A stretch of 64,000 nt of DNA from Sporosarcina sp. ACRSL (GCF_022346605.1 NZ_JAKRNT010000004.1:248001-312000), one strand, 5' to 3'; shown: positions 43,654 to 53,247, numbered from the stretch's first letter. A program made the numbers and translations. The notes: generated by a model from the sequence alone, not told the origin.

Positions 43654-44184
43654 GTGGGGAAGAAAAATATAGGGATAATTATAGCCGTACTTATCCTGTT
43701 TATAGTGGCTAGCTATCATTTATATAATTCAAGAGAGTTATATGGAAATGATAAGGCTTCAATCAGTAAGGTAATTAAGTCTATTAATGACTATGAGAAT
43801 AAAGAAATTGAAATCCTGGAAATTAACGATTTTGAAGATATTAGAATTGTAGGATTTCTATCCAATAATCAACCTTCTTATATAGAGTTCAATAAAAATG
43901 AGAAGGGGAATTTTGCTTGGAAGCATATTGAAACGCATCATAATGAATCATTTAGTATGTTCTTACCTCTAGGAATTTCAAAAATGATGTTCGTGACTAA
44001 TTATGAAAGTGAAGTTGCCAAAATGCAGGTAGATATAAATGAGACAACAATAGAACAAGATTTTACTACTTATCAAGCAACTGTTACTTGGGTTGACTTG
44101 CCTCCAACAAATAATGATACTTACGAATATCGGAATTATAAATATTACGATGAAGATGAAAATCTAATTACAGAGCGGAATTAG
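43654..44184 (+). CDS. Uncharacterised membrane-anchored protein
   Basis: 176 residues with one N-terminal membrane helix (IGIIIAVLILFIVASYHLY). The rest is probably extracellular, mixed alpha/beta, with no recognised domain. The gene is markedly more AT-rich than its neighbours, which may mean recent acquisition. The start is GTG with AAGGGGTG ahead. Confidence 0.7.
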   Translation: MGKKNIGIIIAVLILFIVASYHLYNSRELYGNDKASISKVIKSINDYENKEIEILEINDFEDIRIVGFLSNNQPSYIEFNKNEKGNFAWKHIETHHNESFSMFLPLGISKMMFVTNYESEVAKMQVDINETTIEQDFTTYQATVTWVDLPPTNNDTYEYRNYKYYDEDENLITERN

Positions 44185-44342
44185 TTCTTTAATTACCGGG
44201 TTCGTTAGAAATGAAAATCAACATTATTAGAGGCTTGTCTTTAAGTCGATACGTATAGTGAAATAGGTGAACATCCGTTTCATATGACTATTCATTTACA
44301 TAACCTGTTAAGAAGGCGGTTATTAATAGGGAGTGTGATGGA

Positions 44343-45968
44343 ATGGGGGTAAACCCAAAACGTAGTGTGGCCGTAGTTCCAGTTGGACAGGGACAAGATA
44401 CAATGAGTCAAGTAAGAAGGATGTGTGATCATCATCCTTCTATCCAATCGTGTTTACAGGGAACGAGGCATCTGTTGTTATCGCTGGAAGTGCTTGATGA
44501 AGATACTAAATCCGCGGGTCTCCTGAAAAGTGCTCAATCAACTTCTCAAAGCGAATTTGTAGCCACGTACTATGACTACACCAACAATCGTACAGTGATG
44601 GCAACTGGACCGATCGGTGATTCAGGATCTATCCGTGTTTCGTACCCAGATACACAGCCACTGCCAAGTGCGGATGAGTTTGAGTTAGCGGTATCGATTG
44701 TTCGGGAGTATCCTCAGCTTGGCTACTTACTTCGAGAAAATCTTGTCCGTCCTTACAGGGCAATGCCTGCAATAATTGGATCAGATACGGATGACTATAT
44801 GGAAAGAACCCTTGCAGTTGGACTTCTTCCTGTGAAGGGGAAAGTAGAGGATGGAACCGGAGAGCCGAAGCATCAGATTGTCGGAGTTAATATGGTTAAA
44901 CGCGAAGTGATCTTATATGAAACGGGTGCACCGCCATCTGCAATAGCACTTGATCATATTTGTATGCCTCCACCTGATGCCAATCAACCTACCGCAAGAA
45001 AAGGTACAGCGGGACAATACAAAGTGACTGTCACGGAAGACGATCAGGAGATCTGGAGTTTCCTTGCAGTGAGACCGGCTGCCTCTTCAGGTAGAGTTGG
45101 GTCGGGCATCGAACTTCGAGATGTGTATTATCGTGGAAAAAAAGTCTTATCCCGTGCACACGTGCCGATTTTGAATGTCCGCTATGAGAATGATCTTTGC
45201 GGACCGTATCGGGATTGGCAGTGGCAGGAAGGGATGTTTGAAGCGATCGGCACAGACGTTGCACCTGGAATTCGATTATGTTCCAGTCCTCCAAGAACGG
45301 TTCTCGATACTGACTCAGATACGGGCAACTTTCACGGTGTCGCCATTTATGAGGATGAAGAAGAAATTGTATTAATGAGTGAATTGGAAGCGGGCTGGTA
45401 TCGCTATATTAGCGAATGGCGTTTTCATAAAGATGGTACGATTCAGCCGCGATTTGGAATGGGCGCGGTCGCTAATTCATGTACATGCAACGCTCATACG
45501 CATCACGTATATTGGCGATTTGATTTTGATATACGTACAAGTGGGAATAACGTTATACAAGAAATTAATGAAAAGATCAGTACCGGAACATTGATTCCTC
45601 GGACAATCAATTATGAAATTCGAAGGTCTCGCGACAATTATCATAATCGCCATTGGCTCATATCTAACAAATCGTCGGGGGAAGGATATGCGTTATTCCC
45701 CGGTAAGAACGATGGCAAAGCGGATAGTTTTGGAGTGGGGGATGTATGGCTCCTTCGTTACAATAGTAATGAGTTGGATGATGGACAGGGTTTTACGACA
45801 GATATAAATAGAGCGAAAGCGAATTTAGATAAATTCCTTGTTCCACAAGAAAAAATCAATGGACAGGATGTTGTCGTTTGGTATTCGGCACATTTCCATC
45901 ATGATGAAACGAGTGGAGAGGAAGTTTCGCATATTGTTGGTCCGGAGTTGAAACCACGGAATTGGTAG
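44343..45968 (+). CDS. Copper amine oxidase-like protein with altered cofactor motif
   Basis: 541 residues. The C-terminal two thirds follow the catalytic domain of copper amine oxidases. H385-T-H387 fits the copper HxH, with VYWRFDFDI after it at the family's spacing, and H517 (SAHFHHDE) would be the third copper ligand. The segment LEAGWYRYISEWRFHKDGTI aligns with the strand bearing the topaquinone precursor. The tyrosine is Y353, but the usual N-Y-[DE] context is W-Y-R here. N-terminal regions resemble the N2/N3 domains (PLPSADEFELAVSIVREYPQ; HQIVGVNMVKREVILYETG). No signal peptide is seen. Cofactor formation and oxidase activity are therefore uncertain. GGGAGTG precedes the ATG. Confidence 0.7.
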   Translation: MGVNPKRSVAVVPVGQGQDTMSQVRRMCDHHPSIQSCLQGTRHLLLSLEVLDEDTKSAGLLKSAQSTSQSEFVATYYDYTNNRTVMATGPIGDSGSIRVSYPDTQPLPSADEFELAVSIVREYPQLGYLLRENLVRPYRAMPAIIGSDTDDYMERTLAVGLLPVKGKVEDGTGEPKHQIVGVNMVKREVILYETGAPPSAIALDHICMPPPDANQPTARKGTAGQYKVTVTEDDQEIWSFLAVRPAASSGRVGSGIELRDVYYRGKKVLSRAHVPILNVRYENDLCGPYRDWQWQEGMFEAIGTDVAPGIRLCSSPPRTVLDTDSDTGNFHGVAIYEDEEEIVLMSELEAGWYRYISEWRFHKDGTIQPRFGMGAVANSCTCNAHTHHVYWRFDFDIRTSGNNVIQEINEKISTGTLIPRTINYEIRRSRDNYHNRHWLISNKSSGEGYALFPGKNDGKADSFGVGDVWLLRYNSNELDDGQGFTTDINRAKANLDKFLVPQEKINGQDVVVWYSAHFHHDETSGEEVSHIVGPELKPRNW

Positions 45969-45976
45969 GGCTTGCT

Positions 45977-46116
45977 TTTATGCGTAGTTATAGGCGTTTA
46001 TGCGGTTTTGTAGCGTTTTATGCGTAGGTTCGTTCAGTTATGCGTATATTCTGAGGTTTATGCGTGGATTTCGCGATTTATGCGCGATTTGAAAGATTTA
46101 TGCGGGATTGTGGCGT
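45977..46116. repeat. 20-bp tandem array with a fixed TTATGCG core, seven units
   Basis: The TTATGCG cores begin their units at 45977, 45997, 46017, 46037, 46057, 46077 and 46097, an exact 20-bp step. Eight bases are conserved and the other twelve vary from unit to unit. The array lies in the convergent gap after the amine-oxidase-like gene. The rest of the gap 45969-46189 holds a terminator. Confidence 0.88.
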
Positions 46117-46146
46117 GGAGACGAGATCTCTTGAGACGCGATTGAA

Positions 46147-46183
46147 AGAAAAAAGGGCTGTCCTAAAAATGGGGCAGCCCTTG
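46147..46183 (-). terminator. Terminator of the VOC gene
   Basis: On the minus strand AAGGGCTGCCCC pairs with GGACAGCCCTT, followed by a T run, directly after the VOC stop. Confidence 0.85.
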
Positions 46184-46189
46184 CTACTT

Positions 46190-46585
46190 TTACTTCGCAT
46201 TTTCATCTGGTTGGTGGATTCCGAAAAGATTACCTTCCGTGTCAGTGTAATAGCCTTGCCACGCCATGCCAGGCAGGGCGTATTTTGGCATGGCGACTGT
46301 TCCGCCGTTCGCCAAGATTTTCTCTTCGGTTTCATCGTAATTTTCTACACCAATTGTGCAAGTGAATCCGTTTACAGGTTGTCCTGCTTCAGGCAGAGGG
46401 CTTTGACGTTGCATTAATGCACCGTTGATCCCAAGTTCGCTATCTTCGCCTGTCACTGCCCCGAAGTAAGGCAACCCTGCATAGTCGCTCCAGTCTTGAA
46501 ATGACCATCCGAATACTTCGCCGTAAAATTTCTTCGCCCGTTCCATGTTATCGACATGAATTTCGAAGTGAATTAATCTCCCCAT
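46190..46585 (-). CDS. VOC-family protein
   Basis: 131 residues, bacterial extradiol/glyoxalase fold. It begins IHFEIHVDNMERAKKFYGEV and ends with YYTDTEGNLFGIHQP; the motif ALPGMAWQGY is seen in the YdeN/PhnB-like VOC group. Function and metal use are unknown. AAAGGGATGAAG before the ATG marks the start. Confidence 0.85.
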   Translation of the reverse strand: MGRLIHFEIHVDNMERAKKFYGEVFGWSFQDWSDYAGLPYFGAVTGEDSELGINGALMQRQSPLPEAGQPVNGFTCTIGVENYDETEEKILANGGTVAMPKYALPGMAWQGYYTDTEGNLFGIHQPDENAK

Positions 46586-46762
46586 AACTTCATCCCTTTC
46601 CTGTTTTACTTTTGAAAATTTAGACTTGTTCGATTAATGATATCATCTCATAATTAAATGTGTAAATGATTATTAATTGAATCCGCCAGTTAAAGAGGAT
46701 TTCAGTTGTTTATGGCGAAATAACGTGAATATGAAATTTATTAAAATGAACGGAGGAAAGGT

Positions 46763-47794
46763 ATGAAGGTTCTTATCTTAGGGGGCACTCGTTTTTTAGG
46801 GAGAGCTTTAGTGGAGGAAGCGTTGAAAAGAGAGCATGAAGTCACTTTGTTTAATCGTGGTACCAATCCCGAAGTATTTCCAGAAGTTGAGCAGCTGACT
46901 GGCGATCGAAACGGCGATGTGTCACAACTGGAAAATCGAAAATGGGATGTTGTTATAGACACATGCGGGATTTCGCCGCATCAAATTGAGAAGATTGCAG
47001 CTGTACTCGGGGCTAACATCGAGCATTATACCTATATTTCAAGCATCTCCGTTTACCCGGATTGGATTCCTCTAAATATTGCGGAGGACTATCATGTGCA
47101 TTCCATCCCTCCGGAAAATGTTCTGAAAGACATTGAGGAGGGGACTGTATCTCCTTATGAATATTATGGTGGAATGAAAGTGGCGTGTGAAGAAGAAGCG
47201 GAGAAGCATTGGCCTGAACGGGTTTTGCAAGTGAGAGCGGGATTGCTTGTTGGGTCTTATGATTATACGGATCGGCTACCGTACTGGGTGCATCGTGTAG
47301 CGCAAGGCGGAACCGTATTAGTGCCGGGGCGTCCGGATCGGGCTGTCCAATTCATTGACGTCAAAGATCTGGCAGCATGGGTGCTCACGATGGCGGAAAA
47401 CAGAAAGGCGGGCACGTATAATACGACGGGGCCTGGGACTACATTGACGATGGCAGAGTTTTTGAATACGTGCAAGGCAGTGACGGACAGCGATGCCAAG
47501 TTTGTTTGGGCAGATGAACAATTCATGCTTGAGCAGAAGGTGCAGCCTTGGACGGAAATGCCGTTATGGATTCCCGAACAATTTGCATTACAAGGCGCCT
47601 CGGAACCGTGGAAAGGCAGTTCTTTCATTAGTATAGAGAAAGCTGTTAGGAACGGCTTGTCCTTTAGACCGCTAGAAGACACAATTTCTGACATTTATCA
47701 ATGTGTAAAAGCAAAAGAAACAGAATGGAAAGCGGGAATTTCACGGGAACGGGAGCAGGAGTTGCTGGAAGCATGGCTTCAAAAAGCCGAATAA
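46763..47794 (+). CDS. NAD-dependent epimerase/dehydratase (extended SDR-like)
   Basis: 343 residues. The nucleotide loop is MKVLILGGTRFLGRALVEEA, the active-site region YYGGMKVACEEEA gives the YxxxK pair, and VQFIDVKDLAAW is a typical later element. Substrate is unknown; similar Bacillus proteins are annotated as SDR oxidoreductases of unknown role. GGAGGAAAGG precedes the ATG. A degraded TIR element starts three bases after its stop. Confidence 0.88.
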   Translation: MKVLILGGTRFLGRALVEEALKREHEVTLFNRGTNPEVFPEVEQLTGDRNGDVSQLENRKWDVVIDTCGISPHQIEKIAAVLGANIEHYTYISSISVYPDWIPLNIAEDYHVHSIPPENVLKDIEEGTVSPYEYYGGMKVACEEEAEKHWPERVLQVRAGLLVGSYDYTDRLPYWVHRVAQGGTVLVPGRPDRAVQFIDVKDLAAWVLTMAENRKAGTYNTTGPGTTLTMAEFLNTCKAVTDSDAKFVWADEQFMLEQKVQPWTEMPLWIPEQFALQGASEPWKGSSFISIEKAVRNGLSFRPLEDTISDIYQCVKAKETEWKAGISREREQELLEAWLQKAE

Positions 47795-47796
47795 AC

Positions 47797-47919
47797 GGCG
47801 CTTGTGCAGCGCACTATTCAGTTAATCACTACAATTTTATATTCGTAAAAGTGAAAGCCGGTCAGAATTGAAATTGACCGGCCTTCCCATTCAATTGTAT
47901 AAATCCAACCTGTACCACC
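47797..47919 (+). repeat. Degraded TIR element
   Basis: The left end GGCGCTTGTGCAGCGCACTA and the CAGTTAATCACTACAATT region match the family. The right end is reduced to AACCTGTACCACC. The hairpin is intact (GCCGGTCA with TGACCGGC) although its sequence differs from other copies. It lies three bases after a stop codon. Confidence 0.75.
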
Positions 47920-47923
47920 ACAA

Positions 47924-48631
47924 TTAACATCTTACATATTTGCGTTTGAAGCCGATTTTTCCTCGATCTATTTCCTTTTGAATGCTTTCGTAGGCGTTTA
48001 GAATACTGCTTTTTTTGTTGTCGCGCTTCATTTCTACTGGGCCCATCGCTTTTGCGGTTTCGACCGCCATTTCATGGAGGGGGACGTATGAAAATCCGAC
48101 TGTGTAGACGAAGTTGTTCATGGCGGATTTTGTCCGTTCCGGTGCATCGTGAATCGTATTTTTCACGGTTTCAAGCATGCCAGCGATTTTGCTTTCGGAA
48201 AACTCGACGTCTTTTCGATTTCCTAACAGCCAGCAATAGCAGCTCCAACCGGCTGACATTTTCAGTTCTTCACCGCTCGCAATCCATTTGTCGGCGACTT
48301 CTTGGGCGATATCCGCTTCCGCCAACGTGACGGCGACGACATAGTCGGACAGCATGTAAAAATACGCGGAATCAATCCAACGATCATAATCCGCTGCAGT
48401 CATTGCTTTCGGGTCGGCAATGATGCCGGCAAAATACATAGCGTCATAGTTCCCAGTCGCGTAAAGCTCTTCCGCCAACGGTTGGTTTATTTTTATCTTC
48501 CTCGCCATTGGTTTCATCGCACCCGTTGCTACACCGAAAAGCGGCTCATGCGCACCATTGGACATGTATATTTTCTTCGTTCGTTCCTTGCCGAGCGCTT
48601 CGAGCTCCTGCATAACCTCTTCTACATTCAT
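47924..48631 (-). CDS. DNA alkylation repair (AlkD-like) protein
   Basis: 235 residues, all helical, HEAT-like. Family stretches include FGVATGAMKPMARKI, LAEELYATGNYDAMYFAGII, DSAYFYMLSDYVV and MSAGWSCYCWLLG. AlkD proteins are glycosylases for alkylated bases held in a HEAT-repeat groove, though some family members lack activity. The gene is convergent with the SDR gene, and the two 3' ends are separated only by the degraded element. Confidence 0.8.
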   Translation of the reverse strand: MNVEEVMQELEALGKERTKKIYMSNGAHEPLFGVATGAMKPMARKIKINQPLAEELYATGNYDAMYFAGIIADPKAMTAADYDRWIDSAYFYMLSDYVVAVTLAEADIAQEVADKWIASGEELKMSAGWSCYCWLLGNRKDVEFSESKIAGMLETVKNTIHDAPERTKSAMNNFVYTVGFSYVPLHEMAVETAKAMGPVEMKRDNKKSSILNAYESIQKEIDRGKIGFKRKYVRC

Positions 48632-48719
48632 TGTTCAGCACTACTTTCTATTTGAAGTTCTCTACCTGCTATTATCCTATACCAAGCAACCGTTTGTCAG
48701 CAAAAGACTGAATTGTTTG

Positions 48720-48866
48720 GGTGCCTGTGCAAAAAACTAATCAGTTTATTCGCTACAATTGCATAGTGTAAATATGAAAAGTCATTTATCTAGGCGAATG
48801 GTTAACTTTGATATGGATATTTATAACAGAAAGTGAATTGTCATAAATGTACCATGCACAGGCACC
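48720..48866 (+). repeat. TIR element, single copy (147 bp)
   Basis: GGTGCCTGTGCA at the left and TGCACAGGCACC at the right, a perfect 12-bp inverted terminus. The internal hairpin is weaker here. It occupies most of the 320-bp divergent gap 48632-48952, so here it is not behind a stop codon. Confidence 0.88.
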
Positions 48867-48952
48867 GTTAATTTCAGTACGCTTTTCGTGCAATCTATGG
48901 AAATGGTATACTAGTAGGAAATATAAGAATTATTTGGGATGGGGGATTATTT

Positions 48953-50761
48953 ATGTCGGATGAAGAGAAAGTGTTGTTGGATTTTTTGAAAGTGAATTCT
49001 GCGTATGAAGCGAAGGTTGTGCCTGGGACAAGCACGTTTACTTTTCTAACGAAATTAACTGGTATTCCGCAAGTGTGGAAACTCGACGACCAAGGTGAGC
49101 CGTTCCAGTTTATTGAGATGCATGACCGGGTTTTGAGTGTTCATCATTCGCCTACCGGGGACCGGACTGTCATAGGTGTGGACAGTAAGGGGAATGAAAA
49201 GCAGCAACTGTATATCGTTGATGCGACCGGAAGCAATCCGGAAGTACTTGTGGAGTCATTGGATCATTTCCATTATGTCGGGGGCTGGTCGAAGGATGGC
49301 CGTTATTTATCCTATTCGAGCAACCGTCGTCATCCCGGATCTTTTGATGTATTCGTAATCGACGTGGTCACGAGAGAAGTGGAACAAGTCTTTACGAGTG
49401 ATCGCAATTGTGTTCCGCTCGGTTGGGTGGATGAGGAATCGCTTTTTATTAGCATTATGGATACGAATATCGACAGGTCCGTTTATATCGTAAACATCCG
49501 AACGAAGGAAACGGTACGTCTTGGAGTGGATAGAGCCGTTGCACGTATACATTCCCCGATTGTTAAGAATGGTAAGGGGTTTGTCCTTACAGATACTAAC
49601 GAGGATACACTGCATTTATGCAGATTTTCATTGCAAGATCCGAGCAGTCTTGGAAAGATTCTCCATTGGGAGAAATGGGATATGGAAGAAATCGCACTAT
49701 CACCGGATGGGGAGTCGCTTGCTTTCACTTTGAATGAAGGCGGCGTGGCAAAACTAGGTGTCTACTATCCTAATGGAAGGAATTATGAACTGATTGATGC
49801 GTTGCCGAAAGGTGTGATTGCATCACTGTCATGGCTTTCGAATGAATCCTTTTTATTCACACTGAAAACCCCGACGAATCCGGGGGACATTTGGAAATAT
49901 GATTTGAAGACCAAACAGGTAGAGCGATTGACGTTCATCGGTGAATCAAAATCCGTCGGAAACTATTGGATTGAACCCGAACTTCATTCCTATTCCGCTT
50001 TTGATGGATTAGAAATTCCGTATTTCTTTTATAACAAAGACAAGGACGGACAGAAGCCTGCCGTCATTTACGTGCATGGCGGTCCTGAAGGCCAGTCGAA
50101 GGCGGAGTACAATCCTGTTTTGCAATATCTAGTCTACAAAGGTTTCGCAGTGGCAGTTCCGAATATCCGAGGGAGCAATGGATATGGCCGGAAGTATTTG
50201 AAACTGGATGATGCGGATAAGAGGTTGGATGCCGTCGCGGATTTGGCTAGTTTGGCGAAGGATCTGACGGAATCCCACCACGTATTGCCTGACCGAATCG
50301 GCATTATGGGGAGAAGCTATGGAGGATTCATGGTGTTGTCCGCGTTGACGCAATATCCGGATTTGTGGGCAGCGGGCGTTGATATCGTTGGGATGTCCAA
50401 TTTGAAAACGTTCTTGACGAATACAGGGGAATGGAGAAGGTATTTGCGTGAGTGTGAATATGGTTCCCTTGAAAAATATAGCGATTTCTTCGATGAAACG
50501 GCCCCTATGAATCTCACACATAAAATTACAGCGCCGTTGCTCGTTGTCCATGGCAGGAATGATACGCGTGTACCGGTGAGCGAAGCGGAACAGCTCGTTG
50601 CTGATTTAGAGAAGTTGGACCGTGAAGTAGAATTAGTCATTTTCGAAGACGAGGGCCATCAAACGGAAAGGATCGAAAATCATATTACGCTGCATACGAA
50701 GACAGTGGAGTTTTTTGATCGACATTTAAATACATCAAAGGTAGGGGACTTGTCGCTATGA
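48953..50761 (+). CDS. S9-family (prolyl oligopeptidase-like) peptidase
   Basis: 602 residues. An N-terminal beta-propeller with WD-like blades precedes an alpha/beta hydrolase domain from about residue 350. The nucleophile is GRSYGGFM, the acid is in VVHGRNDTRVPVSE, and the histidine is in EDEGHQTER. No signal peptide, so it is cytosolic and probably degrades short peptides. It overlaps the M20 peptidase gene by four bases; the pair could form a peptide-salvage unit. Confidence 0.9.
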   Translation: MSDEEKVLLDFLKVNSAYEAKVVPGTSTFTFLTKLTGIPQVWKLDDQGEPFQFIEMHDRVLSVHHSPTGDRTVIGVDSKGNEKQQLYIVDATGSNPEVLVESLDHFHYVGGWSKDGRYLSYSSNRRHPGSFDVFVIDVVTREVEQVFTSDRNCVPLGWVDEESLFISIMDTNIDRSVYIVNIRTKETVRLGVDRAVARIHSPIVKNGKGFVLTDTNEDTLHLCRFSLQDPSSLGKILHWEKWDMEEIALSPDGESLAFTLNEGGVAKLGVYYPNGRNYELIDALPKGVIASLSWLSNESFLFTLKTPTNPGDIWKYDLKTKQVERLTFIGESKSVGNYWIEPELHSYSAFDGLEIPYFFYNKDKDGQKPAVIYVHGGPEGQSKAEYNPVLQYLVYKGFAVAVPNIRGSNGYGRKYLKLDDADKRLDAVADLASLAKDLTESHHVLPDRIGIMGRSYGGFMVLSALTQYPDLWAAGVDIVGMSNLKTFLTNTGEWRRYLRECEYGSLEKYSDFFDETAPMNLTHKITAPLLVVHGRNDTRVPVSEAEQLVADLEKLDREVELVIFEDEGHQTERIENHITLHTKTVEFFDRHLNTSKVGDLSL

Positions 50762-52017
50762 ATATGAAACCGGAAATCGTTGAGACAGTGAAGTCGATTG
50801 CAACGGATGAAAAAGTAAAAGAAGCGCTCGCGTTTTTGGAAGCGGATAATGATGCGACAACGAATGAACAAATCGAGTTAACGGGAATCGAAGCGCCCAC
50901 ATTTGAAGAATGGACGCGAGGGAAAGTATATCAGGAGAAACTTCGGAGTTTGGGTATCGAGGATATTCAGGTGGATGAAGTCGGAAATGTGTTCGGCATT
51001 CGGAAAGGTGCCGGGAACGGTCCGTCGCTCGTACTTTGCGCGCATCTTGATACCGTTTTTCCTGCGGGGACGGATGTTCAAGCGAAGTGGGTTGACGGAA
51101 AGGTGTATGCACCGGGGATTTCGGATGACGGTCGTGGGTTGGCGGTTGTCCTTACGATTCTTCGTGCATTGAATCATGCAGGAATTGAAACGAAAGGTGA
51201 TCTAATTGTCGGAGCGACGGTCGGGGAGGAAGGGCTAGGCGATTTACACGGGGTGAAGCATTTATTCAGTACGCGCAATGATATCGATGGTTTCATTTCC
51301 GTGGAACCTGGAGCTCCTGAAAGGATCACCTATTTAGGGACGGGCAGTAAACGGTATTCCGTGACGTATAAGGGTCCAGGGGGACATAGTTTCGGAAGTT
51401 TTGGGACCGCGAATCCGATTCACGCGCTAGGCAGGGCGATTGCGGGCATTTCCGTTCTGGAGACGCCTGCTGACCCGAAGACGACGTATAATGTCGGTGT
51501 CATTAGTGGCGGAACTTCGGTGAATACGATCTCGGAGACGGCGAAGATGATCATCGATCTCCGTTCCAATTCTGAAGAGGAGTTGGCGAACCTTGAGGCG
51601 AAGGTGCTTGAGATCTTGCAGCAGGCAGCGGTCGATGAGAACACCTTCAGAGGGAAATCGGATGAAGTGACGGTGGAGATTGAGCAGGTTGGAGATCGAC
51701 CTGCAGGCAGTCAGAGTCCTGATGCGGATATTGTCCAAGCGTCGATGGCGGCTGTAGCCGCGCTCGGATTTGAACCGGTTTTGGGTAGTGCATCCAGCAC
51801 AGATTCCAACGTGCCCATTAATCTAGGCGTTCCAGCCGTTACACTTAACGGCGGAGGAGAAGCAGGAGGCATTCATACACTGAACGAATATTACGACCCG
51901 ACAAATGCCCATTTCGGCCCGCAAACAATACTGCTCACCGTATTGGCCCTTCTCGGGTACGGGGAGACGGCGGAACCGGTGCTACCGAAACGCCAGGCAG
52001 AAGTTGCGCAAAAATAG
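50758..52017 (+). CDS. M20-family metallopeptidase
   Basis: 419 residues. Metal ligands are visible in order: VLCAHLDTVF (H-x-D), GISDDGRGLA (bridging Asp), VGEEGLGD (catalytic Glu and ligand), a later Asp/Glu region (ISVEPGAP), and a final His in GGIHTLNEYY. The dimerisation domain begins around GGHSFGSFG. Members remove amino acids from di- and tripeptides or deacylate amino acids. Translationally coupled to the S9 gene upstream. A TIR element abuts its stop codon. Confidence 0.9.
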   Translation: MNMKPEIVETVKSIATDEKVKEALAFLEADNDATTNEQIELTGIEAPTFEEWTRGKVYQEKLRSLGIEDIQVDEVGNVFGIRKGAGNGPSLVLCAHLDTVFPAGTDVQAKWVDGKVYAPGISDDGRGLAVVLTILRALNHAGIETKGDLIVGATVGEEGLGDLHGVKHLFSTRNDIDGFISVEPGAPERITYLGTGSKRYSVTYKGPGGHSFGSFGTANPIHALGRAIAGISVLETPADPKTTYNVGVISGGTSVNTISETAKMIIDLRSNSEEELANLEAKVLEILQQAAVDENTFRGKSDEVTVEIEQVGDRPAGSQSPDADIVQASMAAVAALGFEPVLGSASSTDSNVPINLGVPAVTLNGGGEAGGIHTLNEYYDPTNAHFGPQTILLTVLALLGYGETAEPVLPKRQAEVAQK

Positions 52018-52163
52018 CTGCCTGTGCAGCACACAATTCAGACAATGCACTACAATTGTATAAACGAAATGAGGGAAGCCAGTCAAATCAATGTTTGATT
52101 GGCTTCTTTTCTTATGTATATACATATCGTTGAATAGTCATAAATGTACCATACACAGGCACC
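52017..52163 (+). repeat. TIR element, single copy (147 bp)
   Basis: The left end GCTGCCTGTGCAG includes the last base of the upstream stop codon; the right end is ACACAGGCACC. The hairpin pairs GAAGCCAGTCAAA with TTTGATTGGCTTC (one wobble pair), a sequence unlike the other copies. Confidence 0.87.
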
Positions 52164-52291
52164 GACACAATTTGAAGGGATATTTTGGCATGTCGTTAAA
52201 CGGAAAATTACGTGATGTTTATTGGGCCTTCTCTTATAATGAGAGCGAGTCTAATTTATTTGTTCAACTTAGAGAAACGAGGAATGACTTT

Positions 52292-53215
52292 ATGAAAACA
52301 CCAATTATAATCGATACGGACCCAGGAATTGATGACGTCATTGCCATAACGGCTGCGATATTTGCAGAGGAACTTGATGTGAAATTGATCACGACAGTCG
52401 GTGGCAATGTTGGAATTAAAAATACGACGAACAATGCGGTCAACTTGGTAAATTTTTTAGGGAAAGATATTCCGGTTGCGAAAGGCGCGGATCAACCGTT
52501 ATTGAATAAATTAGTATCTGCTGCAAAAGTTCATGGAGAGAGTGGAGTCGGCGGCTACCAGTTCGAAGTAAAAGAAAATCGCACGCTGCTTTCTAGTAAG
52601 CATGCAGTTGAGGAATTAAGAAAAGCTATTCTTAATTCAAACGAGCCAATCACGCTTGTGCCGATTGGTCCTCTTACGAATATCGCACTGTTATTTAAAA
52701 TGTATCCTGAAGTAAAAAACAATATTAAAGAGATTGTCCTCATGGGTGGTGCGGTGAAAGGCGGCAACAGAACGCCAGTAGCCGAATTTAATATGTTCGT
52801 CGATCCGCATGCGGCAAAAATTGTCTTTGATGAGGATGTCAAAATCATCATGTGCGGGTTGGATGTGACGCTGCAGACACGTATTTCAAACGACGATGTA
52901 AAGAAAATAGAGGGCTACGGAAAAGTGGGAGAGATGGTCAGCCAATTGCTAAGTGGCTACGACAGCCCGTCAACGGCGGCGGACGAATTTGCCATTCACG
53001 ATCTGTGCACGATTATTTATTTGACGAGACCGGAACTGTTTGCAGGTAAACGGGCAACCGTCAATGTCGTCACGGAAGGTGATGCATCAGGATGTACGCT
53101 TACGCATTATAATGAAGATGGAAATGTGCATGTCGTCTTGGACGTGGATGTTGAGGAATTCAGAAGTGAATTTATTGCGACGTTCAAAAAAGTGCATGAG
53201 CAGTTAGGGTATTAA
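52292..53215 (+). CDS. Nucleoside hydrolase
   Basis: 307 residues. The calcium-binding N terminus IIIDTDPGIDDVIAITAA is diagnostic, followed by TVGGNVGIKNTTNNAVN, LMGGAVKGGNRTPVAEFN and the late Asp-bearing EFAIHDLCTI. These enzymes split nucleosides into base and ribose. The ATG at 52292 follows GAGGAATGA; the open frame extends back into the repeat element. The next gene is a ribokinase overlapping by one base, so the pair makes ribose and then ribose-5-phosphate. Confidence 0.92.
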   Translation: MKTPIIIDTDPGIDDVIAITAAIFAEELDVKLITTVGGNVGIKNTTNNAVNLVNFLGKDIPVAKGADQPLLNKLVSAAKVHGESGVGGYQFEVKENRTLLSSKHAVEELRKAILNSNEPITLVPIGPLTNIALLFKMYPEVKNNIKEIVLMGGAVKGGNRTPVAEFNMFVDPHAAKIVFDEDVKIIMCGLDVTLQTRISNDDVKKIEGYGKVGEMVSQLLSGYDSPSTAADEFAIHDLCTIIYLTRPELFAGKRATVNVVTEGDASGCTLTHYNEDGNVHVVLDVDVEEFRSEFIATFKKVHEQLGY

Positions 53216-53247
53216 TGTATTTGGAGAAGCAGAAAGAAGTGAAGAAA

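Noticed and set aside
45977-46116. The 20-bp array as a CRISPR
   Set aside because: The conserved part is only 8 bases, the spacers 12, and no cas genes are present.
52091-52291. N-terminal extension of the nucleoside hydrolase
   Set aside because: It overlaps the TIR element, and family proteins start at the TDPGIDD region, which matches the ATG at 52292.
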